Made by a program: the position numbers and the translations under genes
Assembly: GCA_021399435.1 (NCBI GenBank)
Contig: JAJTUP010000058.1
Coordinates: forward strand, 1-64,000
Source of the DNA: Diaporthe sp. PMI_573
Lineage: Eukaryota; Ascomycota; Sordariomycetes; Diaporthales; Diaporthaceae
Length of the DNA stretch: 64,000 nucleotides
Direction: 5' to 3'
Notes under the pieces: model-generated
The model's input: only the letters and a program-made list of their open reading frames with translations
Told to the model about the DNA's origin: nothing
The model's database searches: none
In this document: positions 63,934 through 64,000 of the stretch, one piece after another
Layout of the letters: every line of letters begins with the position of its first letter
Position numbering within the stretch: the first letter of the stretch is position 1

Positions 63934-64000
63934 ACATATCTAGAGACTTCAATATGCAACGACAATGCCAGACTTGTTTGGCTACCTTCAACACGAACGA
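63934..64000 (+). other. Right flank of hAT, possible continuation of GT2 relic
   Basis: Beyond the target duplication one frame reads LETSICNDNARLVWLPSTRT, which could correspond to the segment after ANKR in family-2 glycosyltransferases (I..V.DDNARLVWLP). Too short for certainty. Confidence 0.25.

Noticed and set aside
1..64000. Starship-type giant element
   Set aside because: No DUF3435/YR tyrosine recombinase captain was seen at either edge of any interval, nor the usual companion genes, so a Starship is not supported inside this window.
1..64000. CRISPR array, rRNA operon or prokaryotic operons
   Set aside because: No regularly spaced direct repeats or rRNA-like conserved blocks; spliced genes and fungal families point to a eukaryote.

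Overview
The window looks like accessory, transposon-rich DNA of a filamentous ascomycete (probably a Sordariomycete). Genes have short GT..AG introns of about 45-110 nt with CTAAC/CTGAT-type branch sites. The protein families are fungal: 2EXR, FunK1, DUF7703-type membrane proteins, HET-type accessory proteins, pogo, hAT and Tad/I-like elements. Several dead copies carry TGG-to-TAG/TGA stops, the pattern expected of repeat-induced point mutation (RIP). I see no essential housekeeping gene block, no rRNA or convincing tRNA, and no DUF3435 (Starship captain) tyrosine recombinase.

Left part (1-30.8 kb): a 5'-incomplete unknown gene; a Tc1/mariner-IS630 DD34E transposase with one intron; then a clearly delimited 5.2-kb element (2894-8139) with about 110-bp terminal inverted repeats that encodes only two convergent genes, a RecQ-family helicase (one frameshift) and an intact DUF6589 protein. 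Then follow a 41-bp-arm palindrome, an accessory gene with a coiled coil, a hAT 3' fragment, a gag-like gene, a RIP-damaged LINE, a TPR-2EXR gene, and a pristine pogo element with 172-bp TIRs and TA target duplications. This part ends with a Myb/SANT gene and a decayed hAT.

Middle part (30.8-57.3 kb): two perfect 46-bp inverted repeats, each flanked by TA, lie 26.5 kb apart. Just inside the left one is the N-terminus of a pogo transposase, and just inside the right one is a likely pogo C-terminus in the same orientation. Between them sit an ORF joining a membrane-protein N-terminus to an RdRP-like segment, a large nuclear-type protein, a FunK1 kinase lacking its catalytic half, an F-box protein, a MADS-like gene broken at a G8 tract, and pieces of CK1 kinase, bZIP, cyclin, Nma111, MULE, LINE and pogo genes. 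This is either a pogo copy exploded by nested insertions or a cargo-carrying pogo composite.

Right part (57.3-64 kb): fragments of pogo, an Argonaute (two TGG-type stops), a hotdog thioesterase, an NAD(P)-binding enzyme and a family-2 glycosyltransferase. They are followed by a complete hAT element (60974-63925) with an 8-bp target duplication, an intact 807-aa transposase and an 88-bp tandem duplication of its left end.

The most unusual items are the RecQ + DUF6589 TIR element, the 26.5-kb pogo-bounded interval, and the co-occurrence of RdRP-like, Argonaute-like and dsRNA-binding-like fragments (RNA-silencing parts) in a transposon-dense region. Family names come from recognition of motifs by eye; no database search was run.
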